From: UBA10518 sp022837185
GTDB lineage: Bacteria > Desulfobacterota > Desulfobulbia > Desulfobulbales > Desulfobulbaceae
Direction of reading: 5' to 3'
NCBI GenBank assembly: GCA_034007705.1
Contig: JAVEQK010000001.1
Location: forward strand, 221,054 to 285,053
Length of the DNA: 64,000 bases
The notes beneath the pieces are model-generated. The model ran no database searches. It was given only the letters and a program-made list of their open reading frames with translations, and was not told the origin of the DNA. Position 1 is the stretch's first letter. Every line of letters begins with the position of its first letter. Both the position numbers and the translations under genes were made by a program. This document shows, piece by piece, positions 1 through 10,391 of this stretch.

Positions 1-240
1 ACCGAAAGCAAGAAACCGGCCGCCGCTGAACCGCTTCTGCTGGGCGTGACCAGGGCATCGCTGTCCACCGATTCGTTCATCTCGGCGGCCTCCTTCCAGG
101 AGACCACCAAGGTGCTGACCAATGCGGCCATGGCCGGCAAGGTCGACCATCTTTCCGGGTTGAAGGAGAACGTCATCATGGGACGGTTGATTTCCGCCGG
201 CACGGGCCTGCCGGGCTACCGGATAGACCACAAGGACTGA
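1..240 (+). CDS. rpoC: RNA polymerase beta' subunit, C-terminal end (partial)
   Basis: The open frame enters from the left edge and supplies the last 79 codons of the beta' subunit of RNA polymerase. The end carries the well conserved C-terminal segments SFISAASFQETT and GLKENVIMGRLI, followed by the usual short variable tail. The beta' catalytic domains lie upstream of the window. rpoC directly before rpsL is the standard rpoBC-str order. A strong promoter in the 107-bp gap shows that the ribosomal genes can be transcribed independently of rpoBC. Confidence 0.95.
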   Translation, partial: TESKKPAAAEPLLLGVTRASLSTDSFISAASFQETTKVLTNAAMAGKVDHLSGLKENVIMGRLISAGTGLPGYRIDHKD

Positions 241-251
241 GCAGTTTCTCC

Positions 252-280
252 TTGACAGCGGTGAAGGTGTACGATAATAT
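252..280 (+). promoter_or_regulatory. Sigma-70 type promoter of the str/S10/spc array
   Basis: TTGACA (252-257) and TAATAT (275-280) are separated by 17 bases, a near-consensus housekeeping promoter. It lies between rpoC and rpsL and probably drives the long ribosomal protein array. The leader to the rpsL start is about 60 nt. Confidence 0.8.
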
Positions 281-347
281 CTAAAATTTGTTGCTCCTGG
301 CAGAAGTAAGGGGCAGATATTTTATTGATTAATGAGGAGTGGTTTCA

Positions 348-719
348 ATGCCGACAATCAACCAGCTTGTCCGGAAAAGACGGAAGAAAATCACCAACCG
401 GTCCAATACGCCCGCACTGCAGAATTGTCCGCAGCGGCGTGGGGTTTGCGTCCGTGTCTATACGACAACGCCGAAGAAGCCGAACTCCGCCTTGCGGAAA
501 GTTGCCAGGGTCAGGCTGACCAATGGCATTGAAGTGAACTCGTATATCCCCGGTATCGGCCATAACCTGCAGGAGCACTCCGTGGTTCTGATCAGGGGCG
601 GCCGTGTCAAGGATCTTCCCGGCGTCCGGTATCATATTGTCCGCGGCACGCTGGACACGCTCGGGGTTTCGGACCGGAGGCAGGGCAGGTCCAAGTACGG
701 GGCCAAGCGCCCTAAATAA
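348..719 (+). CDS. rpsL: 30S ribosomal protein S12
   Basis: S12 sits at the decoding centre of the small subunit and helps tRNA selection. The 123-aa product starts MPTINQLVRK and contains TTPKKPNSALRKVA and GRVKDLPGVRYH, the two loops where streptomycin-resistance changes occur; both lysines are the sensitive-type residues. The start at 348 is chosen because GAGGAG at 334-339 lies 8 bases before it, although an in-frame GTG sits at 339. It is the first gene after the promoter and is followed by rpsG after 32 bp. Confidence 0.97.
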   Translation: MPTINQLVRKRRKKITNRSNTPALQNCPQRRGVCVRVYTTTPKKPNSALRKVARVRLTNGIEVNSYIPGIGHNLQEHSVVLIRGGRVKDLPGVRYHIVRGTLDTLGVSDRRQGRSKYGAKRPK

Positions 720-751
720 TGTACGTCTAGCTCGCTGAGGGGTATTGAAGT

Positions 752-1225
752 ATGCCGAGGAAAAAACTGATTGAAAAGAAGGCGGTAGGTTCCGACCCGC
801 GATACAACAGCAACCTGGTGTCCAAGTTCACCAACTGCCTGATGAAGGACGGCAAGAAGTCCTTGGCAAGGCATCTGTTTTACGGGGCCATGGATATCAT
901 CGAGCAGCGGGTGCCCGACGAGGAGCCTCTGGCGGTGTTCGAGACCGCGATGGAAAACGTCCGCCCCCGGGTTGAAGTCAAGTCCCGGCGGGTCGGCGGC
1001 GCCACCTACCAGGTGCCGGTGGAAGTGCGGCCCGACCGGCGCAATGCCCTGGCCATCCGCTGGATTATCAACTTTGCCGTGAATCGCGCCGGGCAGTCAA
1101 TGTCCGAGAAGCTGGCGGCCGAACTGCTCGACGCCTACAATAATCGTGGCGCCGCAATCAAGAAACGGGAAGATACCCACAAGATGGCGGAAGCGAATAA
1201 GGCCTTTGCCCATTATCGCTGGTAG
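752..1225 (+). CDS. rpsG: 30S ribosomal protein S7
   Basis: S7 nucleates assembly of the 30S head and contacts E-site tRNA. The 157-aa product has the family start MPRKK, the RRVGGATYQVPVEVRP segment of the beta-hairpin arm, and the C-terminal KREDTHKMAEANKAFAHYRW signature. Length is normal. It lies between rpsL and fusA as in other str operons. The 132-bp gap to fusA shows no other gene. Confidence 0.97.
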   Translation: MPRKKLIEKKAVGSDPRYNSNLVSKFTNCLMKDGKKSLARHLFYGAMDIIEQRVPDEEPLAVFETAMENVRPRVEVKSRRVGGATYQVPVEVRPDRRNALAIRWIINFAVNRAGQSMSEKLAAELLDAYNNRGAAIKKREDTHKMAEANKAFAHYRW

Positions 1226-1357
1226 AAAAGAGGAACAAGTTTCGTTTGTCGGCCCCGCTGGGTGAAGAAGAACATTGACAAGCGGTACTGACTGCTGTAA
1301 ACAGGTTATTTTTTTGGCAGCAGGGCAAACTGAAAATGAGAAGAAAGAATACGGGAA

Positions 1358-3442
1358 ATGAAGTCGGCTGGCGGAGGATCTCTATCCAACCTGCGCAATA
1401 TAGGCATTATGGCCCATATCGATGCGGGAAAAACCACGACCACGGAACGTATTCTCTATTATACCGGGCGGTCCTATAAGATCGGCGAAGTCCATGAGGG
1501 CACCGCCGTCATGGACTGGATGGAACAGGAGCAGGAAAGGGGCATTACCATCACCTCTGCCGCTACGACCTGTTTCTGGAAGGATCACCGGATCAATATA
1601 ATCGATACCCCCGGGCACGTTGATTTCACCATTGAAGTGGAGCGCTGCCTGCGGGTGCTGGACGGAGTCATAGCCGTCTTCTGCGCGGTTGGCGGCGTGG
1701 AGCCCCAATCGGAAACGGTCTGGCGACAGGCGGACCATTATCGTATCCCGCGCCTTGCGTTCGTCAACAAGATGGACCGCATCGGCGCCGACTTCGAACA
1801 GTGCGTCGCGGAGATACGGGAAAAGCTCGGAGCCAGCCCGGTTGCAATAACCCTGCCCGTTGGCAGTGAAGACAGTTTTGCGGGCATCATCGATGTCATT
1901 GAAGGAAAGCTCCTTCGTTTCAATGAGTCGACCCAGGGCCTGAAAGTTGTCAGTGAGGAAATACCCGACGATTTAAAGGACAAATCCTCGGCCGCCCGGA
2001 TGAGTCTCCTCGAGAAGTTGGCCGACTTCGATGAGGGGATCATGGAAAAATATTTGGAAGACAGTGATGTGGCTCCCGAGGAGCTGCACAGAGCACTGCG
2101 CAAGGCAACATTATCGCTGGGTCTGGTACCCGTATTGTGCGGCTCGGCATTCAAGAATAAAGGGGTGCAGCCCCTGCTGGATGCCGTTGTGCGCTATCTT
2201 CCCTCGCCGCTGGACATCCCTGCGGTGGAGGGGATCGACAAGAACGGCGAACCGTTGACCCGGCGCCCGGACCCGCAGGAAAAGTTCTGCGGCCTGATTT
2301 TCAAGCTGCAGGCTGATCCCTTCGTGGACAACCTGTCGTTCATCAGGATGTATTCCGGGCAGCTCAAGGTTGGCGAGAAAGTCTACAACCCCCTGAAGCG
2401 CAAGCAGGAAAAGATTTCCAAGCTGCTCATGCTGCATGCGAACAAGCGCGAGGAGGTTGACAGGTTTGCCGCCGGCGATATCGGCGCGGTGGTCGGCTTG
2501 AAATTCTCCACCACCGGCGACACCCTGTGCGGGACCGGTGATTATATAGTCCTCGAGGCCATGGATTTTCCCGAGCCGGTGATCGGAGTGGCCATTGAGC
2601 CCAAAACCAAGGCGGATGAGGTCAGGCTCCGCGAGAGCCTCGCAAGGGTATCCAGGGAGGACCCGAGCTTCCGGGTGACGGTGAACGAAGACACCGGGCA
2701 GACGATAATTTCCGGGATGGGCGAGCTGCACCTGGAAATTATCACCGAACGGCTGATACGGGAATTCAAGGTCGCAGCCAATGTCGGCAAGCCCCAGGTG
2801 GCCTACAAGGAAAGCCTTACCGCCGAAGCGACTGCCGAGGGCCGGTTTGAAACACACGGCGCCGGCAAGGAGCAGTACGGGCATGTCAAGCTGCAGCTTG
2901 TCCCTCTGCCGCGGGGACAGGGCGTCCGTTTTGAAAATCTGGTCACCGATGATCAGGTGCCCGGAGGATACATCGAGGCGGTGGAAAAGGGAGTGCGCGA
3001 CAGTCTTGATTCGGGCCCCCTCATAGGCTATCCGCTCGTCGACGTCCTGGTCCGATTGATCGGCGGCTCCTATGACGAGGAGAATTCGACGGATATGGCC
3101 TTCGGGGTGGCGGCGACCATGGCCTGCCGAAAGGCCGCCCGGGAAGGGGCGCCGATCCTGCTGGAGCCGATCATGGCGCTGGAGATCATCACCCCGGAGG
3201 AATACCTCGGGGAGGTCATCAATGATCTCAACAAAAAGAGGGCGCACATCGTCGGGGTGGAGATCGAGCGGGGCCACCAGGTTGTGCATGCCAGAGCGCC
3301 CCTGGCTGAAATGTTCGGTTATTCCACCGACCTCAGGTCGGCAACCCAGGGCAGAGCGACGTTTACCATGCAGTTTAGCGAGTTTGCGGAAGTACCGGCC
3401 AAACAGGCCGAAACGATAATTCACAAGATACGAGGCGTTTAG
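1358..3442 (+). CDS. fusA: Elongation factor G
   Basis: EF-G is the GTPase that drives tRNA-mRNA translocation and, with RRF, ribosome recycling. The 694-aa length is normal. The G domain shows AHIDAGKTT (P-loop), DTPGHVDF (G3) and NKMDR (G4), followed by the domain II-V signatures such as GMGELHLEI and GYSTDLRSATQGRA. The ATG at 1358 gives an N terminus (MKSAGGGSLSNLRNIGIMAH) about the usual length, but the ribosome-binding site before it is weak (AGAAAG-like), so a slightly internal start cannot be excluded. Threonine codons here are mostly ACC, unlike the following tuf. Confidence 0.95.
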   Translation: MKSAGGGSLSNLRNIGIMAHIDAGKTTTTERILYYTGRSYKIGEVHEGTAVMDWMEQEQERGITITSAATTCFWKDHRINIIDTPGHVDFTIEVERCLRVLDGVIAVFCAVGGVEPQSETVWRQADHYRIPRLAFVNKMDRIGADFEQCVAEIREKLGASPVAITLPVGSEDSFAGIIDVIEGKLLRFNESTQGLKVVSEEIPDDLKDKSSAARMSLLEKLADFDEGIMEKYLEDSDVAPEELHRALRKATLSLGLVPVLCGSAFKNKGVQPLLDAVVRYLPSPLDIPAVEGIDKNGEPLTRRPDPQEKFCGLIFKLQADPFVDNLSFIRMYSGQLKVGEKVYNPLKRKQEKISKLLMLHANKREEVDRFAAGDIGAVVGLKFSTTGDTLCGTGDYIVLEAMDFPEPVIGVAIEPKTKADEVRLRESLARVSREDPSFRVTVNEDTGQTIISGMGELHLEIITERLIREFKVAANVGKPQVAYKESLTAEATAEGRFETHGAGKEQYGHVKLQLVPLPRGQGVRFENLVTDDQVPGGYIEAVEKGVRDSLDSGPLIGYPLVDVLVRLIGGSYDEENSTDMAFGVAATMACRKAAREGAPILLEPIMALEIITPEEYLGEVINDLNKKRAHIVGVEIERGHQVVHARAPLAEMFGYSTDLRSATQGRATFTMQFSEFAEVPAKQAETIIHKIRGV

Positions 3443-3472
3443 GCTGAACAACCAGTTGAAAGAGGTACGCTG

Positions 3473-4663
<1,191 letters not shown>

Positions 4664-4678
4664 GAGGAAACAGACAGA

Positions 4679-4993
4679 ATGATCCCGACAGATAAAATTC
4701 GAATCAGGCTGAAAGGGTATGACCATAAACTGCTTGATCAGTCGACGCGTGAGATAGTTGAAACAGCGCGGCGTACCGGGGCAACGGTGGCGGGACCGAT
4801 CCCCCTGCCGACCAGCATCAACAAATATACCGTTCTGCGCTCCCCTCACGTGGACAAGAAGTCGAGGGAGCAGTTTGAAATGCGCACCCATCGTCGGCTT
4901 CTCGATATACTGGAGCCGACCCAGCAGACTATTGATTCATTGATGAAACTTGAACTGTCCGCCGGGGTTGATGTTGAAATAAAACTTCCGTAG
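4679..4993 (+). CDS. rpsJ: 30S ribosomal protein S10
   Basis: S10 is a 30S head protein and, as NusE, part of transcription antitermination complexes. The 104-aa product contains the family motifs IRIRLKGYDHKLLD, GPIPLPT and SPHVDKKSREQFEMRTHRR. It starts the S10 gene group only 15 bp after tuf, so the str and S10 groups are joined without an obvious separate promoter. Confidence 0.97.
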   Translation: MIPTDKIRIRLKGYDHKLLDQSTREIVETARRTGATVAGPIPLPTSINKYTVLRSPHVDKKSREQFEMRTHRRLLDILEPTQQTIDSLMKLELSAGVDVEIKLP

Positions 4994-5071
4994 GTGCGGC
5001 GGAAGTGATGTCTGCGCCGGCTTTCGGGCGGGCGCACTTGAAGAGAGAATTTATTTCCGACAGGTAGACAA

Positions 5072-5704
5072 ATGCCGAAAACAATGGGAATACTGGGAAG
5101 AAAAATTGGAATGACCCGGGTCTATAACGAGGTAGGGCGCTCCATTCCGGTGACTGTCATCGAGGCGGGTCCCTGTACGGTCCTGCAGAAGAAAACGATC
5201 GACAATGAAGGGTACAACGCCATCCAGGTCGGTTTTCTGGAGAAAAAGGCTTCACGGGTGAATAAACCGGCGGCCGGTCATTTCAAGCGTTCGGGCTCCA
5301 GCTGCTTTTATCATGTCTCCGAGTTCAGGGTCAAGGACCCCGAAGCGTATGAACTGGGACAGCAGGTTACCGTCAAGGAATTGCTGCAAATCGGCGACAA
5401 CGTGGATGTGTCGAGCAAGTCCAAGGGACGGGGCTTTCAGGGTGTCGTCAAGCGGCACGGCTTCGCCGGGGGGCGCGCAACGCACGGTTCGATGTTTCAC
5501 CGTGCTCCCGGCTCCATCGGCAGCAGCGCTTGGCCGAGCAGGGTGGTCAAGGGCAGAAAGCTGCCGGGCCAGATGGGCAACACCCTTGTGACCCAGAAGA
5601 ATCTGAAAGTGGTCGACATCCGGGAAGATGAGCATATTCTGCTGGTGAAAGGCGCCGTGCCTGGAGCAAAAAACGGCCTGATCAAGATTTACACCAAAGG
5701 ATAA
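5072..5704 (+). CDS. rplC: 50S ribosomal protein L3
   Basis: L3 is an early assembly protein whose loop approaches the peptidyl transferase centre. The 210-aa product has the starting motif GILGRKIGMTRVY and the conserved GRGFQGVVKRHGFAGG loop followed by HRAPGSIGSSA and LPGQMG. Length is typical. An AT-poor 78-bp gap from rpsJ carries no visible gene. rplD begins 26 bp downstream. Confidence 0.97.
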   Translation: MPKTMGILGRKIGMTRVYNEVGRSIPVTVIEAGPCTVLQKKTIDNEGYNAIQVGFLEKKASRVNKPAAGHFKRSGSSCFYHVSEFRVKDPEAYELGQQVTVKELLQIGDNVDVSSKSKGRGFQGVVKRHGFAGGRATHGSMFHRAPGSIGSSAWPSRVVKGRKLPGQMGNTLVTQKNLKVVDIREDEHILLVKGAVPGAKNGLIKIYTKG

Positions 5705-5730
5705 TCCTTCGGCTGTTTGAGGAGAAGCAA

Positions 5731-6354
5731 ATGGCACTTTGTGAAGTTGTAAATACATCCGCCGAAAAGGTTGGGGATGTGGAACTGAAAGACGAGCTTT
5801 TCGCCGTCCCGGTCCGGCAGGGGATTCTGCACGACGTCGTGTGCATGCAGCGGGCCAACCGGCGCAACGGAACTGCTTCGACGAAGACACGGGGCGAAGT
5901 CAGCGGCGGCGGGGCCAAACCATGGAAACAGAAGGGAACCGGGCGGGCCCGTGCGGGCTCCAGGACCAATCCCATCTGGCGCGGAGGCGGAGTCGCCTTC
6001 GGCCCCAAACCACGTGATTACAGTTATAAGCTGCCCAAGAAGGTTCGCCGGCTGGCGCTGCGCATGGCCTTGAGCGCGCGGTTCGGCGAAGGGAATCTGG
6101 TGATTCTCGACAAGTTCAGCCTGGACGGGATCAAAACCAGGGAGTTCGTTAAGGTGATGAACAACTTCCAGTTTGACAACTGCCTCGTGGTGACCGCCGG
6201 GGACAACAGAACCGTCAGCCTGTCGGCCAGAAACGCGGTCGGATATAAGGTAATGCCGGCGGAAGGGCTGAATGTCTATGACATATTGAAATATTCCAAA
6301 CTGATGCTGGAACAGGAAACTCTTGCGCAGCTTGAAGAGAGGTTGATGGTATGA
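5731..6354 (+). CDS. rplD: 50S ribosomal protein L4
   Basis: L4 lines the exit tunnel of the large subunit and in some bacteria represses the S10 operon. The 207-aa product contains GGGAKPWKQKGTGRARAGS and WRGGGVAFGPKPRDY, the tunnel-loop signature. An AGGAG ribosome-binding site precedes the start. The end overlaps rplW by four bases (ATGA), indicating translational coupling. Confidence 0.97.
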   Translation: MALCEVVNTSAEKVGDVELKDELFAVPVRQGILHDVVCMQRANRRNGTASTKTRGEVSGGGAKPWKQKGTGRARAGSRTNPIWRGGGVAFGPKPRDYSYKLPKKVRRLALRMALSARFGEGNLVILDKFSLDGIKTREFVKVMNNFQFDNCLVVTAGDNRTVSLSARNAVGYKVMPAEGLNVYDILKYSKLMLEQETLAQLEERLMV

Positions 6355-6641
6355 AGGATCTGTACGATGTCATCAAGAGCCCCTGCCTGACGGAGAAGAG
6401 CAATCTGCTCCAGGAGGTCCAGGGAACCGTGGTTCTGAAGGTTGATCCCCGGGCCAACAAGTATGAAATCAAACAGGCCGTGGAAAGCCTGTTCAACGTC
6501 AAGGTCGGCCACGTCCGGACCACCAAGGTCCTGGGCAAGAAACGCCGCGTCGGCATTAAGTCGGTCGGCAGGACCAATGACTGGAAAAAGGCGTATGTCA
6601 CCCTGTCCGAGGGAACGATTAATTTCCTTGAAGAACTGTAA
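6351..6641 (+). CDS. rplW: 50S ribosomal protein L23
   Basis: L23 is at the tunnel exit and docks the signal recognition particle and trigger factor. The 96-aa product starts with the typical DVIKSPCLTEKSN segment and includes the GKKRRVGIKSVGRTNDWKKA region. It is translationally coupled to rplD by a four-base overlap and followed by rplB after 78 bp. Confidence 0.96.
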   Translation: MKDLYDVIKSPCLTEKSNLLQEVQGTVVLKVDPRANKYEIKQAVESLFNVKVGHVRTTKVLGKKRRVGIKSVGRTNDWKKAYVTLSEGTINFLEEL

Positions 6642-6719
6642 CCGCATCAATGCTGCACGACGCATTTGGGAACTGTTGATCAGGTATACAATTTTCAAGG
6701 GTAGGTAACGGGAAGAACA

Positions 6720-7544
6720 ATGGCTATTAAAACCCATAAACCGACATCAGCGGGAAAAAGGCACCAGGTCAGCCTGCTGCAGCCCGATGTTGCAGATAAA
6801 GCACCGGAAAAGAGCCTGCTCAGGCCATTGAAGAAGAGCGGCGGCCGCAACTCCTACGGCAGGATTACGGCCCGTCATATCGGCGGCGGTCATAAGCGGA
6901 AATACCGCCTGATTGACTGGAAACGGAACAAGACCGGAGTGACCGCCAAGGTCATCGCCATCGAATACGACCCGAACCGTTCGGCGAATATAGCGCTGCT
7001 CTCCTATCTGGACGGAGAGAAAAGCTATATTCTGGCCCCCAACGGCCTGTCGGTCGGCGACCAGGTCATGGCCGGCACTAATGTTGACATCAAGCCCGGC
7101 AACTGCATGCCGATGACCAACATTCCCCTTGGCACCATTATCCATAATGTGGAGATGAAGATCGGCAAGGGGGCCCAGATGGTCAGGAGCGCCGGCACCG
7201 CGGCCCAGCTCATGGCCAAGGAGGGCAATCATGTCCTGGTCAAGCTGCCCTCCGGCGAAGTCCGGAAATTCAATAAGGACTGCCGGGCCTGCATCGGCCA
7301 GGTCGGCAACACCGAGCACGCCAGCATCAAGTTGGGCAAGGCCGGCCGCAATCGGTGGAAGGGAAAACGGCCCCATGTCCGCGGCGTGGCCATGAACCCC
7401 ATTGATCATCCGATGGGCGGGGGCGAGGGCAAGAGTTCCGGCGGCCGTCATCCATGCACTCCGTGGGGCGTGCCGACCAAGGGATACAAGACCAGGGGCC
7501 GCAAACCCTCTGACCGAGATATCGTTACACAACGCAAGAAGTAA
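6720..7544 (+). CDS. rplB: 50S ribosomal protein L2
   Basis: L2 is required for subunit association and peptidyl transferase function. The 274-aa product shows the GRITARHIGGGHKRKYRLID region, a conserved central SH3-like domain, and the C-terminal GVAMNPIDHPMGGGEG loop containing the invariant histidine. Length is typical. It lies between rplW and rpsS as in all S10 operons. Confidence 0.97.
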   Translation: MAIKTHKPTSAGKRHQVSLLQPDVADKAPEKSLLRPLKKSGGRNSYGRITARHIGGGHKRKYRLIDWKRNKTGVTAKVIAIEYDPNRSANIALLSYLDGEKSYILAPNGLSVGDQVMAGTNVDIKPGNCMPMTNIPLGTIIHNVEMKIGKGAQMVRSAGTAAQLMAKEGNHVLVKLPSGEVRKFNKDCRACIGQVGNTEHASIKLGKAGRNRWKGKRPHVRGVAMNPIDHPMGGGEGKSSGGRHPCTPWGVPTKGYKTRGRKPSDRDIVTQRKK

Positions 7545-7562
7545 GTGCAGGAGAATTGAATA

Positions 7563-7838
7563 ATGTCCCGTTCTGTCAAAAAAGGTCCGTTTGTTGACAA
7601 TCACCTGCTCGGCAAGGTGAGAAATGCCCAGGAAACAGGGTCGCGCAAGGTCATTAAGACATGGTCCCGGCGGTCCGACATTACTCCTGAAATGGTCGGT
7701 CTGACCTTTGCCGTTCATAACGGCAAGAAGTTCATTCCGGTATACGTCTCCGAAAATATGGTCGGCCATAAGCTCGGCGAGTTTTCTCCGACCAGGACCT
7801 ATTACGGACATGCCGCCGACAAGAAGGCAAAACGCTAA
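7563..7838 (+). CDS. rpsS: 30S ribosomal protein S19
   Basis: S19 forms a head complex with S13 and contacts the A-site finger. The 91-aa product has MSRSVKKGPFVD at the start and HKLGEFSPTRTYYGHAADKKAKR at positions that match the family end (quoted in part). Ribosome-binding site AGGAG precedes the ATG. Normal size. Confidence 0.97.
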   Translation: MSRSVKKGPFVDNHLLGKVRNAQETGSRKVIKTWSRRSDITPEMVGLTFAVHNGKKFIPVYVSENMVGHKLGEFSPTRTYYGHAADKKAKR

Positions 7839-7880
7839 CATTACGCCGCCATCTGACTGGAAGCGGTGAGGAGAACAGCA

Positions 7881-8213
7881 ATGGAAACAAGGGCCGTCGC
7901 CAAATATATTCGGATATCACCACAGAAAGCGAGACTTGTGGCCGATGTGGTGCGTGGCATGGATGCGGATACGGCAATCACCACGCTGAAGTTCATGCCG
8001 AAGAAAGGGGCGCGCATTCTGCGGAAAGTGATCGAATCCGCCGTCGCCAATGCCATCCAGACGGAAAAGGTGGATACCGATACGCTGTATATCAAGCGCA
8101 TACTGATAGACGGAGGCCCCATGCTCAAGCGGTTCCGGCCGCGGGCCATGGGACGGGCAACACCGATACTGAAGCGGACCAGTCATATCACCGTGGTGGT
8201 CGATGAAGCGTGA
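7881..8213 (+). CDS. rplV: 50S ribosomal protein L22
   Basis: L22 extends a beta-hairpin into the nascent peptide tunnel. The start at 7881 is preferred to an upstream in-frame codon because GAGGAG at 7868-7873 is correctly spaced and the protein then begins METRAVAKYIRISPQKARLV, as in the family. The 110-aa product ends with PRAMGRATPILKRTSHITVVV, the hairpin and C-terminal strand. Confidence 0.96.
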   Translation: METRAVAKYIRISPQKARLVADVVRGMDADTAITTLKFMPKKGARILRKVIESAVANAIQTEKVDTDTLYIKRILIDGGPMLKRFRPRAMGRATPILKRTSHITVVVDEA

Positions 8214-8272
8214 TGGTTCAAAACTGCAAGAGCGGAACTGAAATCAACGGATAGTTGGAACGGAGGAAAACC

Positions 8273-8929
8273 TTGGGGCAGAAAGTTAATCCCGTCGGAT
8301 TGCGGCTCAACATTACCCGCACATGGGAATCCATCTGGTACGCGGGCAAAGATTACTCCCGCAACCTGTATGAAGATCAGGAAATTCGGAAGTATTTGAA
8401 AAAACGCCTGTACCATGCGGGCGTATCCAGGATCATAATCGAGCGCACCGGCGAGAAGCTCCGGATCAAGCTCTTCACGGCCCGTCCCGGCATTGTCATA
8501 GGCAAGAAGGGTGCCGAGATAGAGAATCTGAAAACCGATATCGAGCGGCAGTTCGGCAGGGAGTGTCTGATTGATATTCAGGAGGTGCGGCGTCCTGAAG
8601 CCGATGCCCAACTGGTGGCGGAGAATATCGCCATGCAGCTTGAGCGGCGCATAGCCTTTCGCCGGGCCATGAAAAAATCCATTAATTCCGCCCTTCGCTT
8701 CGGCGTGCAGGGGATCAAGATTTCCTGCTCCGGCCGTCTCGGCGGTGCGGAAATGTCGAGGACAGAATGGTACAAGGAGGGGCGCGTGCCGCTGCATACC
8801 CTGAGGGCCGATATCGATTACGGCACGGCCGAGGCAAAGACAACCTACGGCATCATCGGCGTCAAGGTCTGGATTTTCAAGGGTGAAGTTCTGGACGATG
8901 CCCAGATGATGGAACTGGCACAACAGTAG
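8273..8929 (+). CDS. rpsC: 30S ribosomal protein S3
   Basis: S3 lines the mRNA entry channel and contributes to helicase activity. A TTG start at 8273 is chosen because CGGAGG lies just upstream and the product then begins MGQKVNPVGLRL, the invariant S3 start; the longer reading frame from 8255 would add six unsupported residues. KH domain motif PGIVIGKKGAEIE and the C-terminal GRLGGAEMSRTEWYKEGRVP segment are clear. 218 aa. Confidence 0.95.
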   Translation: MGQKVNPVGLRLNITRTWESIWYAGKDYSRNLYEDQEIRKYLKKRLYHAGVSRIIIERTGEKLRIKLFTARPGIVIGKKGAEIENLKTDIERQFGRECLIDIQEVRRPEADAQLVAENIAMQLERRIAFRRAMKKSINSALRFGVQGIKISCSGRLGGAEMSRTEWYKEGRVPLHTLRADIDYGTAEAKTTYGIIGVKVWIFKGEVLDDAQMMELAQQ

Positions 8930-9000
8930 GGTGACGCGAAGCGGGGCGAAGCGGCTGCCGGCCTGCCCCGAAGGGCATCCTGCACAAGGAGCGAGAAAAG

Positions 9001-9417
9001 ATGTTAAGTCCACGGAAAGTTAAGCACAGAAAGCAGTTCAAGGGACGCATGCGAGGGGCTGCTCTGCGCGGCTCTGATATCAGCTTCGGGGAATATGCCC
9101 TGAAGGCCGTCGAATGCGGCCGCATGAGCTCCGCGCACATAGAAGCGGCCCGCGTGGCGATCAACCGAAAAATCAAGCGTGGCGGAAAAATGTGGATCCG
9201 GGTGTTTCCCGACAAGCCCATTACCAAGAAACCAGCGGAAACCCGGATGGGGAAAGGGAAGGGCGCGCCGGAATACTGGGTGGCGGTGGTCAGGCCCGGC
9301 CGGATTCTCTATGAGTTGAGCGGCATCCCGGAAGAGCTCGCCCTGGAGGCCCTCACCCTTGCCAGCTACAAGCTGCCCTTTGCGACCAAAGTGATCTCAA
9401 GGAATGCACGAATATGA
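9001..9417 (+). CDS. rplP: 50S ribosomal protein L16
   Basis: L16 organises the A site of the large subunit. The 138-aa product begins MLSPRKVKHRKQFKGRMRG and carries the conserved RVFPDKPITKKPAETRMGKGKG loop in two parts and a typical C terminus. Ribosome-binding site AAGGAG precedes the ATG. It overlaps rpmC by four bases. Confidence 0.97.
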   Translation: MLSPRKVKHRKQFKGRMRGAALRGSDISFGEYALKAVECGRMSSAHIEAARVAINRKIKRGGKMWIRVFPDKPITKKPAETRMGKGKGAPEYWVAVVRPGRILYELSGIPEELALEALTLASYKLPFATKVISRNARI

Positions 9418-9605
9418 AGGCAAAAGAATTACGCAAGATGGAGCCCGGTGATCTGGTCAAGAAAGAACGGGACCTCCGCGAGGATTATTTCAAACTGAAG
9501 TTTCAGCACGGCATCCGCCGCCTGGAGAACCCGGCCCGGCTGGCACAGTTGCGCCGGGATATTGCCCGGGTGCAGACGATCCTGCATGAGCAGGCCCGAA
9601 GCTGA
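9414..9605 (+). CDS. rpmC: 50S ribosomal protein L29
   Basis: L29 is a small two-helix protein at the tunnel exit. The 63-aa product starts MKAKELRKMEPGDLVKK and contains the RRLENPARLAQLRRDIAR helix. ATGA overlap with rplP indicates coupled translation. Confidence 0.95.
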   Translation: MKAKELRKMEPGDLVKKERDLREDYFKLKFQHGIRRLENPARLAQLRRDIARVQTILHEQARS

Positions 9606-9643
9606 TTGAACGGATTCAACAATTATTGACTGGACCGGAAAGC

Positions 9644-9904
9644 ATGAGCGAGGAAAAAAAGACAAGAAAAACGCGCCAGGGCGCCGTCATCAGTAACGCG
9701 ATGGACAAGAGCATTGTTGTCCTCGTCGAGCGGAAAGTACGGCACAAACTCTACGGGAAGTTCATTCGCCGTCGGGTGAAATACATGGCCCATGATCCCG
9801 CCAACGAGTGTAATGTCGGCGATATCGTCCTGATTGAGGAATGTCGTCCGCTAAGCAGGAACAAGCGCTGGCGGGTAAAAAATATTTTGCAGAGAGCGGC
9901 CTGA
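9644..9904 (+). CDS. rpsQ: 30S ribosomal protein S17
   Basis: S17 is an early-binding OB-fold protein. The 86-aa reading from the ATG at 9644 (MSEEKKTRKTRQGAV) is preferred to a six-residue longer frame starting with TTG at 9626. The motifs SNAMDKSIVVLVERKVRH and GDIVLIEECRPLSRNKRW are typical. Confidence 0.95.
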   Translation: MSEEKKTRKTRQGAVISNAMDKSIVVLVERKVRHKLYGKFIRRRVKYMAHDPANECNVGDIVLIEECRPLSRNKRWRVKNILQRAA

Positions 9905-9964
9905 TCCGGCGGGTAGGGTGCCGGAGAAAAACGCTCCGCAACAGGAAGTTCACCAGGTGAGATC

Positions 9965-10333
9965 ATGATACAAACGGAAACCATACTGAATGTCGCCGAT
10001 AATTCCGGTGCCAAGAAAGTTCTGTGCATTCGTGTGCTCGGCGGCACAAAGCGGCGTTACGCCAGCATCGGCGATGTCATTGTCGTGACCGTCAAGGAAG
10101 CCATTCCCCATGCTAAGGTCAAAAAGGGAGATGTCCTTGACGCGGTAGTTGTACGGACAAGCAAGGAAATCCAGCGGCCGGAGGATACGACTGTGCGATT
10201 TGATGAGAATGCCGCGGTGCTGCTCTCCGGCAGCGGAGACCCCATCGGCACCCGGATATTCGGACCGGTGGCCCGGGAGTTGCGCTCTCTCGGTTTCATG
10301 AAAATTATATCACTCGCACCGGAGGTGCTCTGA
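9965..10333 (+). CDS. rplN: 50S ribosomal protein L14
   Basis: L14 lies at the subunit interface and is the target of silencing factor RsfS in other bacteria. The 122-aa product begins MIQTETILNVADNSGAKKV and ends RELRSLGFMKIISLAPEVL, both characteristic. First gene after the S10 part in the spc-type order. Confidence 0.97.
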   Translation: MIQTETILNVADNSGAKKVLCIRVLGGTKRRYASIGDVIVVTVKEAIPHAKVKKGDVLDAVVVRTSKEIQRPEDTTVRFDENAAVLLSGSGDPIGTRIFGPVARELRSLGFMKIISLAPEVL

Positions 10334-10391
10334 TCCCGTCGCCCGGCGATGGGGAAGGGCATTATCCGTTCGATTCAACGAGGTGGAAACA